DNA from: Candidatus Obscuribacterales bacterium
GTDB taxonomy: Bacteria; Cyanobacteriota; Vampirovibrionia; Obscuribacterales; Obscuribacteraceae
Assembly (NCBI GenBank): GCA_019637435.1
Contig: JAHBVO010000002.1
Span: forward strand, 1,403,519-1,467,518
Length of the DNA stretch: 64,000 bases
Direction: 5' to 3'
Under the pieces are notes generated by a model, which was not told the DNA's origin, did not search any database, and worked only from the letters and a program-made list of their open reading frames with translations. Position numbers and translations under genes: made by a program. Below, in pieces: positions 55,191-64,000 of the stretch; within the stretch, counting starts at the first letter, position 1, and every line of letters begins with the position of its first letter.

Positions 55191-56891
55191 ATGCGGTCGC
55201 ATACTTTCCATTCCAAAAAGAAACTTACTAAAGCAACCTGGTTGCGGTTGTTTTTATCCGCGCAGTTTTTACTGTCAAGTTTCGCGATGCCACTACAGGC
55301 GGTTGCAGCGGACAATACCACTCTAGATTCAGCTGTAACATCTGGTTCTGCCGATCAGACCGCCGACGCGGTTAGCAGAGTGATCTCTGATACAGCGTCG
55401 GAACATTCTTTGCATGAGCCGGCGGACGAAAATCCGAGTGGTTGGGAAAGCGCCGCCAACGAACTCATTAATAGTTCTGAGAACGCGCTGAAGAGCACAC
55501 CCGAAGAGGTTAATGAAACCGCATCCGGTGCCAAAACACAAGCGCCTGCCGCTGGTAATTCGCCTCTCGAAGTAGAGACACCGACCGCCAATGCGCCAGT
55601 CACGCCTGCTGTTTCCCCGACAGCATCTGCGACGACCGCAACAGGCACGCCGGTTGCTTCTCCTTCGAAACCTGCGCCGAGCGCGCCAGTAGCATCTTCC
55701 ACTACGAGTGCTCCGTCAGTAAAAGCTGACGTACCTGAAGTTTCAACAGAAACGAAACCGGCTACCGACGCTTCACCAATTCCTGGACCTTCAACGGAAT
55801 CGGCTGCAGGAACTGAAACAGCCGCCACTCCCCAAGAAGAGCCGAACAAGCAAATCGCTGAGAAGACACCAATCGTCAGTGAGCCAGCTGAAGTTCGCGC
55901 TGATGGCGAGCGCGTCAATAAAGACGGCATCGGTGGGTTCATCGGAGACAATGGTGACGGCGAAGTCGCTCTTCTCGAGCATGGCTTCGTAGAACAAGGC
56001 GTTCGCGAGACTCTCGGTGAAGTTATCGTTATCGACAATGACGAAGCCGTAGAAACCGAGACGATTCCTTATGAGGAACTTCCGACCGACGACGGCAAGA
56101 CGAAGATCGTCTCCGGTGCTCAATTTCCGGTCGTCATGGCTTCACAGTTGAACAGTAAGAACAACAAGAAGGGTGACACGCTTCAAGCTCGTCTGAAGTA
56201 CGACCTCAAGATCGGCGATCGTTTAGTCGCTGAAAAAGGCGCGCTAGTAACCGGTCACATCAACTACAACTTGCCTGCTCGCTCCGTCATGCACTCGTTG
56301 GTAACTCCAAAACGCTGGTATAAAAATTCCGGCGTAATTGGTATCACTTTCGACGAAATCATCAACAGCAAGAAAGAGCACATCGCGCTTAACGCAAAAC
56401 CTGCTCGTAAGTCGCGTATCGTCAGAAACAAAGCTGAAGGCCGCGAACTCGGTGTTAACGACGAAGGTCAAATCGTCGGACCCTGGGGACAACAGTTGAA
56501 GTACAAGGCTATCCGCGTTGGATTGAATTTCGCACTCGCTCCTGCTGGTGTATTCAGTTTCGGCGCTATGCCAGTCGCTCTCGGTGTCATTGGTGCTGTG
56601 AACCCGTCATTCGCGTTCATGAAACCAGTTGGTACCAACGTTCGTCACCGTCGGATCAAAGGCTTCGCTTGGGGCTTCTTGAGCGGCGTCCCGGGCAGCT
56701 GGATTATCGAAGACACTGTCACCAAAGGTCAGGAGTGCATCATCAAACCCGGCGACGAATTCCTTGTTGAACTCAAACAAGAATTCACCGGTGAGGCGCG
56801 CTCTGAAGCATCCATCATGCCTGGATCCAGTGCTAAGGTCCGTGGTCAGGTGTTGACCGAGCCCAAAGAGAAAAAGTCGAAGAAGAAATAG
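55191..56891 (+). CDS. Exported protein with Ala/Pro/Thr linker and C-terminal beta domain
   Basis: A 566-residue protein. The signal peptide is residues 1 to about 38 (TWLRLFLSAQFLLSSFAMPLQAVAA). Residues about 40-240 are low complexity, rich in Ala, Thr, Ser and Pro. The C-terminal 270 residues look structured: VVMASQLNSKNNKKGDTLQA, then GDRLVAEKGALVTGHI, a pattern like the beta domain of envelope proteins that sets a GD-rich turn before a conserved Gly. It shares this pattern with the gene at 57204-58484. The start is ATG 55191, with GGGGAAC upstream. Confidence 0.65.
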   Translation: MRSHTFHSKKKLTKATWLRLFLSAQFLLSSFAMPLQAVAADNTTLDSAVTSGSADQTADAVSRVISDTASEHSLHEPADENPSGWESAANELINSSENALKSTPEEVNETASGAKTQAPAAGNSPLEVETPTANAPVTPAVSPTASATTATGTPVASPSKPAPSAPVASSTTSAPSVKADVPEVSTETKPATDASPIPGPSTESAAGTETAATPQEEPNKQIAEKTPIVSEPAEVRADGERVNKDGIGGFIGDNGDGEVALLEHGFVEQGVRETLGEVIVIDNDEAVETETIPYEELPTDDGKTKIVSGAQFPVVMASQLNSKNNKKGDTLQARLKYDLKIGDRLVAEKGALVTGHINYNLPARSVMHSLVTPKRWYKNSGVIGITFDEIINSKKEHIALNAKPARKSRIVRNKAEGRELGVNDEGQIVGPWGQQLKYKAIRVGLNFALAPAGVFSFGAMPVALGVIGAVNPSFAFMKPVGTNVRHRRIKGFAWGFLSGVPGSWIIEDTVTKGQECIIKPGDEFLVELKQEFTGEARSEASIMPGSSAKVRGQVLTEPKEKKSKKK

Positions 56892-57203
56892 TTCAGAAGG
56901 GCTTTTCTAAGCACTGATCAATTCTGAAACGACCTGAAAAATCAAACGCGCAGTCCGAAAGGGCTGCGCGTTTTTCATCTAGTTCGGTATTAGGACTTGA
57001 GGCAATTGGACCTTTTAGTTCATGCCTTCTGGCGTATTAGACGATCGAGCATTCAGGTTGCTGAAGATGACGTGCTGATGTGTAACGGCTTGCAGGCGAT
57101 CACAAGTCAGAAATCCTGTTGTTTGCGAGCGAATCTCTCAAAGTCTCTAATAGAACTTTGACCCGAAAGGCTATGGGACTGACAGCTAAGTCAGACCATC
57201 TAT
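56892..57203. other. Convergent intergenic region
   Basis: A 312-base gap between two genes that end toward each other. It holds a strong terminator at 56944-56977. I see nothing else of note. Confidence 0.5.
56944..56977 (+). terminator. Strong terminator after the exported beta-domain gene
   Basis: AAACGCGCAG pairs with CTGCGCGTTT around TCCGAAAGGG, followed by a T run. The symmetric stem with an A-rich left flank could also serve the convergent gene. Confidence 0.85.
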
Positions 57204-58484
57204 TTAGTAGGCTCCGACGTATGGACCAGGTCCGGCTCCGGCGATGGACGATGGGGCGTCAAGCTGAATTTGCAGAGGCGTTCCGGACGGGATGGTCACG
57301 TCTTTGCCTTTACGCAAGAGCAAGCTTTGTGCGACACCGGCGCCGCCACCAATGGCGGTGCCAGACCAGGCGCCTCTTCCAACGCCACCTCTTCCGCCAG
57401 CGATTGCACCAACTGCGGTGCCGAGGGCTGCGCCGACGCCGGCGCCCACTGCGCCTCTGCCGACGGCTTGAACGGTTTTGCCTTTCCAGGTCTCACCGAC
57501 GAGCTCGCCATTGCCGTCTTTGTCATCGTATTTACCGATGCCACCGACGATATGCGCAACGATTGGTGTTTCGGTACCATCAGGAGTTCTAATTCTATTG
57601 AATTGAATTTCTAATTTGCCGGACATTCCAAGGTAGCCGCCTTTCTTAGCTTCCGAAACTTGACCGAGAAGCACTGAGCCAGCGGGAATTTGAGAGTCTC
57701 CAAGGATAACGGCTTGGGAAATGCCAGCTTGAATCATGTCGCCAGGACGCGCAACTTGAGTCGCGATCGATGTATTCAGCTGAGCCGGGATTACCAGTCC
57801 GGCGGGTGCGTAGGCCACACGTCCCTGTCTGTATCCGCGTTGAGGTGGGTTGTATCCTACGTTGCCCTGAGGAGCGGCGTATCCGCCTTGACCACCCTGA
57901 GGTGAGGCATAATTGTATGTTGCTGACGCACCGTATTGAGTCGGCTGCCCTTGTCCGTTGTTGCTGCCGAAATACTCGCCGTTACCACCTTGAGGCGGAG
58001 CACTCTGGGGTGGGGGGTTATTGGCTACAGGCGGCGCGCTACTTGCGTAGTCGCCGGAAAGTTGTGACACATAGCTCTGAACACTTGCCTGATCGCGGAG
58101 CGAGTTTCTCAAACCGTCTGCCCATCTACCAGCGAGAACAGCTGGAGTAGTGCCGTTTGCCTTCGCGCTGGCCGCATCCACCGTGATGACCTGATAGCCA
58201 CCGAGAGTGATGACAGGCAGCCCTTTCACATACGTTATGTTGACAGAAGCTGGAGTGCGATCTTTGGCAGCTACGAGAGCGTTGTCGAGGTTTTGCTGGA
58301 CTTGTTCAGCTCTGGCATCGGCTGACTCTGAGCCCGATCCGGCTATGTTCGTCATGACAGGGTGTCCTGCGAATCTGACGTCCGCAGCTAGCACTGCCAG
58401 TGGTGTCATGCATAAAATTTGACTGAGTACGAGCGCGCTTGCCACTGTGCGCTTGGAGATTGAAAATCTTTTGTTCGACTTCAT
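57204..58484 (-). CDS. Exported protein with glycine-zipper region and beta domain
   Basis: A 426-residue protein. The signal peptide is residues 1 to about 33 (TVASALVLSQILCMTPLAVLA). A mixed domain of about 110 residues follows, then a Pro/Gln/Gly/Tyr-rich linker (about 150-215). The beta domain follows (LVIPAQLNTSIATQVARPGDMIQA, then IPAGSVLLGQVSEA). Near the C terminus is a glycine-zipper (GAGVGAALGTAVGAIAGG), which may insert in or attach to membrane. The part from about 225 resembles the convergent neighbour at 55191-56891. Function is unknown; an envelope role is likely. Confidence 0.7.
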   Translation of the reverse strand: MKSNKRFSISKRTVASALVLSQILCMTPLAVLAADVRFAGHPVMTNIAGSGSESADARAEQVQQNLDNALVAAKDRTPASVNITYVKGLPVITLGGYQVITVDAASAKANGTTPAVLAGRWADGLRNSLRDQASVQSYVSQLSGDYASSAPPVANNPPPQSAPPQGGNGEYFGSNNGQGQPTQYGASATYNYASPQGGQGGYAAPQGNVGYNPPQRGYRQGRVAYAPAGLVIPAQLNTSIATQVARPGDMIQAGISQAVILGDSQIPAGSVLLGQVSEAKKGGYLGMSGKLEIQFNRIRTPDGTETPIVAHIVGGIGKYDDKDGNGELVGETWKGKTVQAVGRGAVGAGVGAALGTAVGAIAGGRGGVGRGAWSGTAIGGGAGVAQSLLLRKGKDVTIPSGTPLQIQLDAPSSIAGAGPGPYVGAY

Positions 58485-58970
58485 GGTTTGTTCCCTATCG
58501 TCTCGACGTTGTGTCAGTGCGGGTCTTCAGTTGGATCCCAAGTCTATCCGTAGGACTCCACATTCACCGTTGCCCGCAATGCGAACTGGGCTTTATGACT
58601 ATCAAAGTCTACCAATGTTCCCGATTACGTTTCTGAGAGTTTGATAAACCCAATATAGCTGCGCCGTCCGACGGTGGTCAAGCGGAGCGTCCCGGTTTAT
58701 TCCGAAGTGTGATTAGAGGAAATTCCATATGTGCAGTTAATAATCTGCACACCCGAATCTTACGTGGGAAGCGTATAGTCGAATTGTGTGGAGTCGGAGA
58801 GAGAGAGAGAGAGAGAGAGAGCGGAGTATCGGTGGTAGGAACAGACTTTCTACGCGTCAGGCTTTGCTTATGGAGAGGCTTGCTTACTTGCAGATATTGC
58901 TTAGCGAGAGGTTTGCCCAAAGACAGACATCGCTTAGAAACAGACCTTGCTCCGGAAAAGGGCAACAGAC
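58485..58970. other. Divergent intergenic region with a GA microsatellite
   Basis: A 486-base gap between divergent genes. It contains a (GA)n run at 58797-58821 and no convincing gene. Reading frames crossing it encode only the repeat and have no start signals. Confidence 0.5.
58797..58821. repeat. (GA)12 microsatellite
   Basis: About 12 tandem GA units, 150 bases before the SDR gene start. Long dinucleotide runs are prone to slippage; here it lies in the 5' region of the SDR-pgeF pair. Confidence 0.9.
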
Positions 58971-59795
58971 ATGACGATTGAATTACACGGCAAAAACGCA
59001 TTGGTAACCGGGGCGAGTCGCGGAATCGGTCGTGCGATTGCTCTCGAATTAGCCGCTCTTGGCGCTCGCACGGCTCTGGTGGCGCGAAGCTCCAGCCTTC
59101 TCGAATCGCTGGCGAAGGAAATCAACGACAAAAATTCGGGCGATGCCATTTATAAAAGTTTGGACATCGAGAAAGAATCTTTTGCGCTGGAACTTGCGAA
59201 ATGGCTGAAAGCAGAAGGCTTTCACGTGGATGTTCTTGTCAATAATGCGGGAATTTATTCTACCGACTACATATCGCTCGAGCATGCCGATGGCTGGGAA
59301 GTTTCAGATCCAGGCAATGACGACCTTTGGAAACGCACTATGGCTGTCAATCTCAATGCTCCATATATACTTGCAAAAGTTTTTGCTCCTGCGATGATCG
59401 AGCGTAAGTGGGGAAGGATAATCAATATCTCTTCTATATCTGGTCAAAAGGCGGAGGCTTACGGCACCGCGTATTCGGCGTCGAAATTTGGTTTAATCGG
59501 AGTGACGCAATCGCTCGCACTCGAGCTTGCCCGTCACGGTATAACCGTCAATTCTGTCTGTCCAGGCTGGGTTGAGACGGATATGGCTCAGGAGCAGATT
59601 AATGACCCGGAGTGGTGCCGGCTCAACGACATCAATCCGGAGGAATCGCTGGATATCGCGCGATTGTCGGTTCCGCAAATGCGGCTCATACAGCCGGATG
59701 AGGTGGCTGGATTAGTCGGTTATTTGTGTTCCGATCGCGCAAAAGGTATAACTGGACAAGCAATCAACATATGCGGAGGTCTTTCGATATCGTGA
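58971..59795 (+). CDS. Short-chain dehydrogenase/reductase
   Basis: A 274-residue SDR. The cofactor motif is VTGASRGIGRAIA (residues 12-24), and NNAGIY, ISSISGQ and YSASK (catalytic Tyr and Lys) complete the signature. The final part ends in GQAINICGGLSIS, as in 3-oxoacyl-ACP reductase-like members. The substrate is not determined. I use ATG 58971, where the motif-bearing strand begins. The stop overlaps the next ATG (TGATG), so it is translationally coupled to the pgeF-like gene. Confidence 0.9.
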   Translation: MTIELHGKNALVTGASRGIGRAIALELAALGARTALVARSSSLLESLAKEINDKNSGDAIYKSLDIEKESFALELAKWLKAEGFHVDVLVNNAGIYSTDYISLEHADGWEVSDPGNDDLWKRTMAVNLNAPYILAKVFAPAMIERKWGRIINISSISGQKAEAYGTAYSASKFGLIGVTQSLALELARHGITVNSVCPGWVETDMAQEQINDPEWCRLNDINPEESLDIARLSVPQMRLIQPDEVAGLVGYLCSDRAKGITGQAINICGGLSIS

Positions 59796-60628
59796 TGGCA
59801 AACTTGGTTGAAATCGCCCGTAAGACTAACGAATGGACGGTCAAAAATGTGGACGGGATGGAGCTGATTTTTTCGCCCCGCCTGTCCGAACTCGATTTCG
59901 TGACGCATGCCTTCACGACCCGCCTGGGTGGTGAAACCAAAGCACCATTCGATTCGTTTAACCTGGGCGGCAGCGTCGGCGATGACGAGACCAAGCGTGA
60001 TGCAATCAACAATCGTATGCGTTTATGCAACGCGCTTTCAGTCGACTTCTCCAATTTGTTTGTGCCGGGGCAGGTCCATTCTCGTAACGTGGAAATCGTC
60101 CGGGAGCGAGAGCACATGCCTGATTTGAAGGGTGTGGATGGTTTGTTGACTGAGAAAAATGCGACGCCTCTATTGCTGCACTTCGCAGATTGTGTGCCGG
60201 TTATGGTTGTTGAAACCAGGAAAAAACTGATAGGCATTTTTCACGCTGGTTGGCGAGGAACGGCTGCCAGCATTGTCAGTCATGGTGTTGAACGGATGGT
60301 TAAAGAAATGGGTGGTGATCCGCGTAACATGGTGGGCGCAGTCGGTCCGGCTATCGGCCCCTGTTGTTATCCGACGTCCGACGATGTTGCCAGGGCTTTG
60401 AGTGAAACTGTTTCGACCGGTCCCGACGGTCTGATTGGACGCAATGGAAATCAGCCTGCGCCTGATTTGAAGGCGTTTAATGCCCTTCAGCTACTGGAGT
60501 GCGGTGTCGAGCAAGTTGATGTTTCCAACTTTTGCACAGCATGCAATCCGGGTATGTTTTATTCACACCGGCAATCCGGTGGAACGACCGGTCGGCAAGG
60601 CGCAATGATTGCCCTACGCGGCGTTTAA
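59795..60628 (+). CDS. pgeF: PgeF/YfiH family protein (laccase-domain)
   Basis: A 277-residue protein of the DUF152/YfiH family, reported in different species to edit peptidoglycan precursors or to act on purine nucleosides. The metal-binding residues are in VHSRNVEIV, LHFADCVPV and GIFHAGWRGT. The C-terminal GPAIGPCCY and FYSHRQSGGTTGRQ are typical. It is cytosolic. The start is ATG 59795, or GTG 59792 one codon earlier, overlapping the SDR stop. Confidence 0.9.
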   Translation: MANLVEIARKTNEWTVKNVDGMELIFSPRLSELDFVTHAFTTRLGGETKAPFDSFNLGGSVGDDETKRDAINNRMRLCNALSVDFSNLFVPGQVHSRNVEIVREREHMPDLKGVDGLLTEKNATPLLLHFADCVPVMVVETRKKLIGIFHAGWRGTAASIVSHGVERMVKEMGGDPRNMVGAVGPAIGPCCYPTSDDVARALSETVSTGPDGLIGRNGNQPAPDLKAFNALQLLECGVEQVDVSNFCTACNPGMFYSHRQSGGTTGRQGAMIALRGV

Positions 60629-60664
60629 GCGTAAGGCGTTGTATACAGGGGTTTCACGGCAGCC

Positions 60665-61360
60665 ATGCGAGCCATCCAGAACATATTTAGAGCCAGGCGA
60701 AGCCTCTCAGGTTTAGTCGCCTGTATCTCGATATGCCTGGTGCAACTTGGATGCACTTACGCCAACACATTTCCCAGTAATGCCGCCGGCTGGGACGAGC
60801 GCGCCTGCGAGAAATATGAGCGAGAAGAGTACGATAAAGCAATCGAGGACTGGGACCAGGCGGTAAAGCTGGACGATGCAAATCCCGTTTATTGGTGGCG
60901 GCGCTCGCGTGCTTGCCGTCATGTAGGCCGCACTCAGCAAGCGGTCGACGACGCTACGCACGCTCTCGATCTTGCTTCTCCAAAGGATTCGCGCCGCCGG
61001 ATGTTTTACCTCGACACGCGTGCCAAGGCTCTGATGAAGCTCGGCAAGTTCGAAGATGCGGCTAAGGATTTCGATGAGGCCGTAAAACTCGCCGAAGGGA
61101 AGTCAGACGTGGCGCCCATTTACATGGATCGAGGCGAGATGCACCTGGAGCTTGCGGACCCTAAGCTTGCTCTTGACGATTTTTCTGAGGCTATCAAATT
61201 GGTGCCCACCTGGGGACGTGCTTACTTCTTCCGCGCTAAGGCCTACGATGCGCTGGACGACCATGCCAATGCAGATAAGGACCGAAGCTCAGCGCGCCAG
61301 ATGAATTTCGACGAGCTGTCTGACAAATACGAACCGCTGTCGATCCGCAGCACGATTTAG
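60665..61360 (+). CDS. TPR lipoprotein
   Basis: A 231-residue protein. The signal ends in a lipobox VQLGC (Cys about 30), so it should be a lipid-anchored envelope protein. Three or four TPR repeats follow (EREEYDKAIEDWDQAVKLDDA, then LGKFEDAAKDFDEAVKLAEG, then LADPKLALDDFSEAIKLVPT). It likely serves as a protein-binding adaptor. It lies 36 bases downstream of pgeF and may share its transcript. Confidence 0.8.
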   Translation: MRAIQNIFRARRSLSGLVACISICLVQLGCTYANTFPSNAAGWDERACEKYEREEYDKAIEDWDQAVKLDDANPVYWWRRSRACRHVGRTQQAVDDATHALDLASPKDSRRRMFYLDTRAKALMKLGKFEDAAKDFDEAVKLAEGKSDVAPIYMDRGEMHLELADPKLALDDFSEAIKLVPTWGRAYFFRAKAYDALDDHANADKDRSSARQMNFDELSDKYEPLSIRSTI

Positions 61361-61701
61361 AAACAGGCAAATGTGATCGCGGCGTCGCACCGGCGCCTGG
61401 AAACCTGACAGTTTCCTGCAACAAAACGATGAAACAATCGTCTCAATCTGTCTTAGTGCGATGAGTTCGAAGTTTCAGGTGTCCCGTCCTAATCGACCGA
61501 TGGGCGTCGTTGTAAAGTTTGTTGGCTGGTTTGTTTTCGACGCCGTTTTGGACGACAATATATAAGTATCGCTACAGGCTGGTTCTCTTCGTGTCTTTTC
61601 TCTCCACGCAAAGAATCTATTCCTCACCGGCACCCGAGCTTCTCAAAGCTTTGTTGCTTGGCGCGATCGCAATCATCAGGCGATCAAATTTTCCTTTTGC
61701 G
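61361..61701. other. Intergenic region with a small hairpin
   Basis: GGAAAC at 61399-61404 pairs with GTTTCC at 61411-61416 after the TPR lipoprotein gene, without a T-tract. The rest probably holds the promoter and the uncertain N terminus of the next gene. Confidence 0.35.
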
Positions 61702-64000
61702 GTGAAACCGTTTGTCGCTGTCGCGCTCAGCCTTCTGATGCTCATGCCGACTGCGCCTGCACTTGCGCAGAGCAGTTCTGCAACGATGCCCCCTACGGCA
61801 CCGAAAATTGTCAAACCATCTGATCGCACAGATGCTGCGAAGCCACCTGCTAGTGTCGTTCAGGAACAGCATGCTCAGCTGGACAGCGTTCCCAAAAACT
61901 CCGCACACCCGTCTTCGGAGACTGGCGATAGGATTGCTCGACCCGGTCAGCTCCCTGCTGCTAGTGGAACTGGAAAAGACTCTGATCGAATAAACCGACC
62001 TTCCGATCCCTATAGAATTTCTCGACCTTCGAATACAAATACGCACTCGGGGACTTCGTCTTCAGCGAGTTCGTCAAGCCGTAGCGACTCATCCGGTAGC
62101 AAAGCGGGTCTAAGTTCGCTAGGCTCTAGTTCATCGAAAAGCAGCAGTTCATACAGCTCTTCAGGTGGAGGATTGAAAACTGCGCCGCCTATCGGCAAGA
62201 GTTCTTCTGGCTCAACTGCCACTGCGGGCGGTGCGTCGCAATCATCACCTGCTGATATGTATCCCGCGATTGGAAAACTCGAACAGCTGACATTCGGAAC
62301 TTCCAAACCGGATTTGCAGATTGAGGAACGCCTGATTTCACTTGAATCCGCTGTGTTTGCAAAGACGTACCCCAATGATTCGTTGTTCGATCGTACCGAG
62401 CGCCTCAAGACTACCTTGCTCGGCAAAGCACCTTCTGCTGAACCGCCCGGTGGGATGGTCGATGATGGGCTTGGTCCACCTGAAGGATTCGTAGATAATC
62501 CGATGGCGAACAACAGCCCGGACCCTGCGGAGTTGGCTTATCTCGACGAGATTATCGACAATCCCGACAACTACAAAAAGACCAACAGAACCATTCTTGA
62601 TGCGTATGCGCTGGAGCTGATCAATTACGAACGCCAGAGGCGAGCGCTTGGAGTGCTTCAACATAACCACCTGGCGCAGAAAATGGCGGACGAACAAATC
62701 CGCGATCTGGTCGAGCGCGGTGTTGTATCGCACAATAACGCTAAAGGCGATAATCCTGACAGGCGTTACACGTTGCTCGGCGGAGTCGATGCGGTCAACG
62801 AAACTCTTGCCATTCTAAGCACTGCCGATCTGAATACCTCGCATCTTTGTAAGGCAGCGGTCGCGAAGCTGCTCAAGCAGTTGCTGATGCAGCAAGATGA
62901 TCGTGAAGCTCTATTGGCTCCGGAAGCCACTCATGTCGGCTACGCAATTGAGCCGATGAATCAGGGGGCTCAAATTATTTCATGCATCGAAGTTTTGACT
63001 AATCGCGGAATTATACATCCTGTGCCGAAAACAGCCCGCGTCGGTGACAAGATTGAGGTCGAGGGAACGGTCGATAGACCGTATGTGTTCGACCGAATCA
63101 CGCTCGCGTGGGAAGGCGTAAGTGATCTGCCTCCGCAGGAAGAAAACAGTACGGAACCATTACCGTACTTCCCTCCGCTGGACTTCGTCGCTTACAAACA
63201 GAAGTCGGAGAAAGATCATTCGAAAGCGATTTTCGCTTTGAAAACTGCCGGTATGCTTGCCGCCATAGCTGGTGGCATGTTCGTTCCACCGGTTGCGCTC
63301 GCGGCGCCGCTAATCATGATGGCTGGACCGGATCCAGGTGAAGTGAAGCCGGTTTCCGATGTTCCGGTCAAAGGTGGCGTGAAGGTGACTGGTGACTCTT
63401 TCAGTTCTAAAGTAACCGTTAGCAACGACAGCAAAGAGGGGCTGTATTACTTGACGGTTTGGGCGAATATGGGCGCCGACGATAAGGCTGTCGCAATCAG
63501 CCGGCGGACAATTTTAGTGAAGAACGTTCACGATGAGGAGGATGTCGAAGGTAAGCTTTCGATTCCGAAGGATGAAAAGTCTGACACCAGGGGTGATGGC
63601 AGCTCGAAATCCAAAGATTCCGATTCCAAACCTGCGGATTCGAGCAACAAGCCCGTGGACATGAAAGAGAAACCGGGCGATTCCAGTTCAACGCCTGTCA
63701 GTTCCACTCCTTCGAGTCCATCAGCATCAAGTTTCGGAGCCTCAGGTTCCGCAGCATCGAGTTCCGCAGCGTCGAGTTCCGCAGCCTCGAGTTCCGCAGC
63801 ATCAGGATCCGGACTCGTTAGTTCTCCACCTGTGGAAAAGCCTAATAGTCCTGGTCTTCAGGCACGTCCGGCTGAATTGAAGCCAGCGTTAAACGAGCCC
63901 TTCGAAATTGGCAAACCAGGCGATCCATTTGCTCCGGAGAAAAACGAATCCGAGAAGTCCAAAGTTAGTTCCAGCGATGGAGAACTTGATGCACAAGCGG
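61702..64000 (+). CDS. Large exported CAP-domain protein, truncated by window end
   Basis: An open frame of at least 766 codons running off the right edge. GTG 61702 gives a clean signal peptide (MKPFVAVALSLLMLMPTAPALAQ); GTG 61591 would add 37 residues. Residues about 30-190 are Ser/Pro-rich. A CAP/SCP-like domain spans about 295-420 (ALELINYERQRRALGVLQHN, VSHNN, VNETLA with the His/Glu positions). A segment near 515-535 (GMLAAIAGGMFVPPVALAAP) may span the membrane. A low-complexity Ser/Ala/Pro/Lys tail with 15-base repeats follows. It is probably secreted or surface-bound. Confidence 0.8.
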   Translation, partial: MKPFVAVALSLLMLMPTAPALAQSSSATMPPTAPKIVKPSDRTDAAKPPASVVQEQHAQLDSVPKNSAHPSSETGDRIARPGQLPAASGTGKDSDRINRPSDPYRISRPSNTNTHSGTSSSASSSSRSDSSGSKAGLSSLGSSSSKSSSSYSSSGGGLKTAPPIGKSSSGSTATAGGASQSSPADMYPAIGKLEQLTFGTSKPDLQIEERLISLESAVFAKTYPNDSLFDRTERLKTTLLGKAPSAEPPGGMVDDGLGPPEGFVDNPMANNSPDPAELAYLDEIIDNPDNYKKTNRTILDAYALELINYERQRRALGVLQHNHLAQKMADEQIRDLVERGVVSHNNAKGDNPDRRYTLLGGVDAVNETLAILSTADLNTSHLCKAAVAKLLKQLLMQQDDREALLAPEATHVGYAIEPMNQGAQIISCIEVLTNRGIIHPVPKTARVGDKIEVEGTVDRPYVFDRITLAWEGVSDLPPQEENSTEPLPYFPPLDFVAYKQKSEKDHSKAIFALKTAGMLAAIAGGMFVPPVALAAPLIMMAGPDPGEVKPVSDVPVKGGVKVTGDSFSSKVTVSNDSKEGLYYLTVWANMGADDKAVAISRRTILVKNVHDEEDVEGKLSIPKDEKSDTRGDGSSKSKDSDSKPADSSNKPVDMKEKPGDSSSTPVSSTPSSPSASSFGASGSAASSSAASSSAASSSAASGSGLVSSPPVEKPNSPGLQARPAELKPALNEPFEIGKPGDPFAPEKNESEKSKVSSSDGELDAQA
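63724..63813 (+). repeat. Six in-frame 15-base repeats in the CAP protein
   Basis: Six units of 15 bases, consensus GCATCGAGTTCCGCA with a few variants, encode repeated ASSSA residues. Copy number can change without a frameshift. Confidence 0.8.

Noticed and set aside
58797..58821. CRISPR-like repeat
   Set aside because: It is a simple GA dinucleotide run without spacers or cas genes.

Overview
The window looks like a chromosomal contig of a Gram-negative, diderm bacterium carrying an integrated mobile element at its left end. LpxI (lipid A synthesis), a Wzm/Wzt-type polysaccharide exporter, lipoprotein signals, a type III glutamine synthetase, a cyanobacterial-like primary sigma factor, a CHAT-domain TPR protein, a PknB-like kinase and many exported TPR proteins together fit a non-photosynthetic cyanobacterial relative (Vampirovibrionia/Melainabacteria, for example Obscuribacterales). 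This is inference from gene content; I see no rRNA or species marker.

Positions 1 to about 17,570 form an accessory region. Plus-strand genes at 442-7537 resemble a mobilisable element: an excisionase-like HTH protein, a small membrane protein, a ribbon-helix-helix relaxosome protein, a VirD2/MOBP-like relaxase and a VirD4-like coupling ATPase without an evident membrane anchor. A tightly coupled trio follows: a TPR-like protein, a membrane protein and a J-domain membrane protein. No integrase, replication gene or mating-pore gene is visible, so the element is incomplete in the window or depends on a helper. A terminator at 7551-7585 separates it from a minus-strand type I restriction-modification operon (7643-17024). 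That operon contains hsdR, hsdS, two distinct hsdM genes, a fusion of a degenerate HsdM to one specificity half, and a small leader gene behind a promoter with a palindrome over its -35 box. A structured intergenic stretch and a tRNA-Arg(ACG) gene, whose 3' end faces the accessory region, mark the likely right border.

Positions 17,650 to 36,600 carry chromosomal genes: lpxI, exported proteins, a YjbQ-family protein, glutamine synthetase III, a Ser/Thr kinase, a GGDEF/EAL protein with altered signature motifs, rpiA coupled to a YdeP-like molybdopterin oxidoreductase, and a sorbosone-dehydrogenase-like lipoprotein. Positions 36,700 to 50,000 hold an ABC-2 exporter pair, two tandem exported paralogues, typA, rsgA with an acidic insertion, a GT87-like membrane protein, a 2-hydroxyacid dehydrogenase and glpD.

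Positions 50,000 to 64,000 hold a TPR-CHAT protein that lacks the usual catalytic cysteine, the primary sigma factor, two exported proteins that appear to share a small beta domain, an SDR-pgeF pair, a TPR lipoprotein, and a CAP-domain exported protein that runs off the right edge.
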